From assembly GCA_021783175.1 (NCBI GenBank), contig JAJXUF010000170.1:1-6287 (forward strand): 6,287 nt of DNA, in the 5' to 3' direction. The notes beneath the pieces are model-generated. The model was not told the DNA's origin. It did no database searches and was given only the letters and a program-made list of their open reading frames with translations. Source of the DNA: Pseudomonadota bacterium. GTDB lineage: Bacteria; Pseudomonadota; Gammaproteobacteria; Acidiferrobacterales; UBA6901. Position 1 is the first letter of the stretch, and the number at the start of each line of letters is the position of its first letter. Shown here in pieces: positions 6,180 to 6,287 of this stretch. A program made the position numbers and the translations under genes.

Positions 6180-6287
6180 TCAGGTATTCTATATAAGTAA
6201 TTCATTATATATCATCAACTTAGTAACACTTTCGAGTCATTAACCTTACTACCTCTGGGCCATAGACGCTTGCTTGTCTGCGGCGTG
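6180..6287. other. AT-rich spacer after tyrS, no gene seen
   Basis: The first 60 bases are clearly more AT-rich than the rest of the window and include TATATAA (6190-6196) with TTATATA (6205-6211), a 7-bp A/T-only dyad with an 8-base loop. There is no GC stem with a T tract, so no rho-independent terminator for tyrS is evident. The last 35 bases return to GC-rich sequence and hold a short AGAC/GTCT dyad (6264-6279). I see no start of a protein or RNA gene before the window ends. Confidence 0.5.

Noticed and set aside
6190..6211. TATATAA/TTATATA dyad as a terminator of tyrS
   Set aside because: The stem is only A/T pairs and no T tract follows, so it would be too weak to terminate transcription.

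Overview
This window is an ordinary-looking chromosomal segment of a betaproteobacterium. The protein sequences and the gene order (argC, DUF6776-like protein, bactofilin, erpA, then convergent anmK and an M23 peptidase, then divergent tyrS) look like the Nitrosomonadales/Gallionellaceae type. That placement is recognition from memory, not a search. Coding density is high, base composition is moderately GC-rich and even, and I see no insertion sequence, tRNA, CRISPR array or phage gene.

Region 1 (1-2419, plus strand) is a compact run of four genes. It contains argC (N-acetyl-gamma-glutamyl-phosphate reductase, 5' end cut by the window edge), a single-pass membrane coiled-coil protein of the DUF6776 type, a bactofilin, and erpA (A-type Fe-S carrier). 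The gaps are 1, 14 and 21 bases, so one transcript is likely. A strong GC hairpin with a GNRA-type loop and a short T tract follows erpA.

Region 2 (2423-4822, minus strand) is a two-gene operon. A membrane-anchored M23 (MepM/Csd3-like) murein endopeptidase is followed with no spacing by anmK, the anhydro-N-acetylmuramic acid kinase. One opens the cell wall and the other recycles a wall sugar. It converges on region 1.

Region 3 (4823-4982) is the divergent intergenic region between the peptidase and tyrS. It holds a nested inverted repeat, a candidate sigma70 promoter for the peptidase and a weaker candidate for tyrS.

Region 4 (4983-6179, plus strand) is a complete tyrS encoding a KMSKS-type tyrosyl-tRNA synthetase. 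The last 108 bases (6180-6287) are an AT-rich spacer in which I see no gene and no convincing terminator.

The most interesting theme is cell shape and wall. A bactofilin and a membrane coiled-coil protein lie a short distance from an M23 endopeptidase and a murein-recycling kinase, which recalls the bactofilin/M23 morphogenesis modules of other bacteria. I found no clear evidence of a previously undescribed system.
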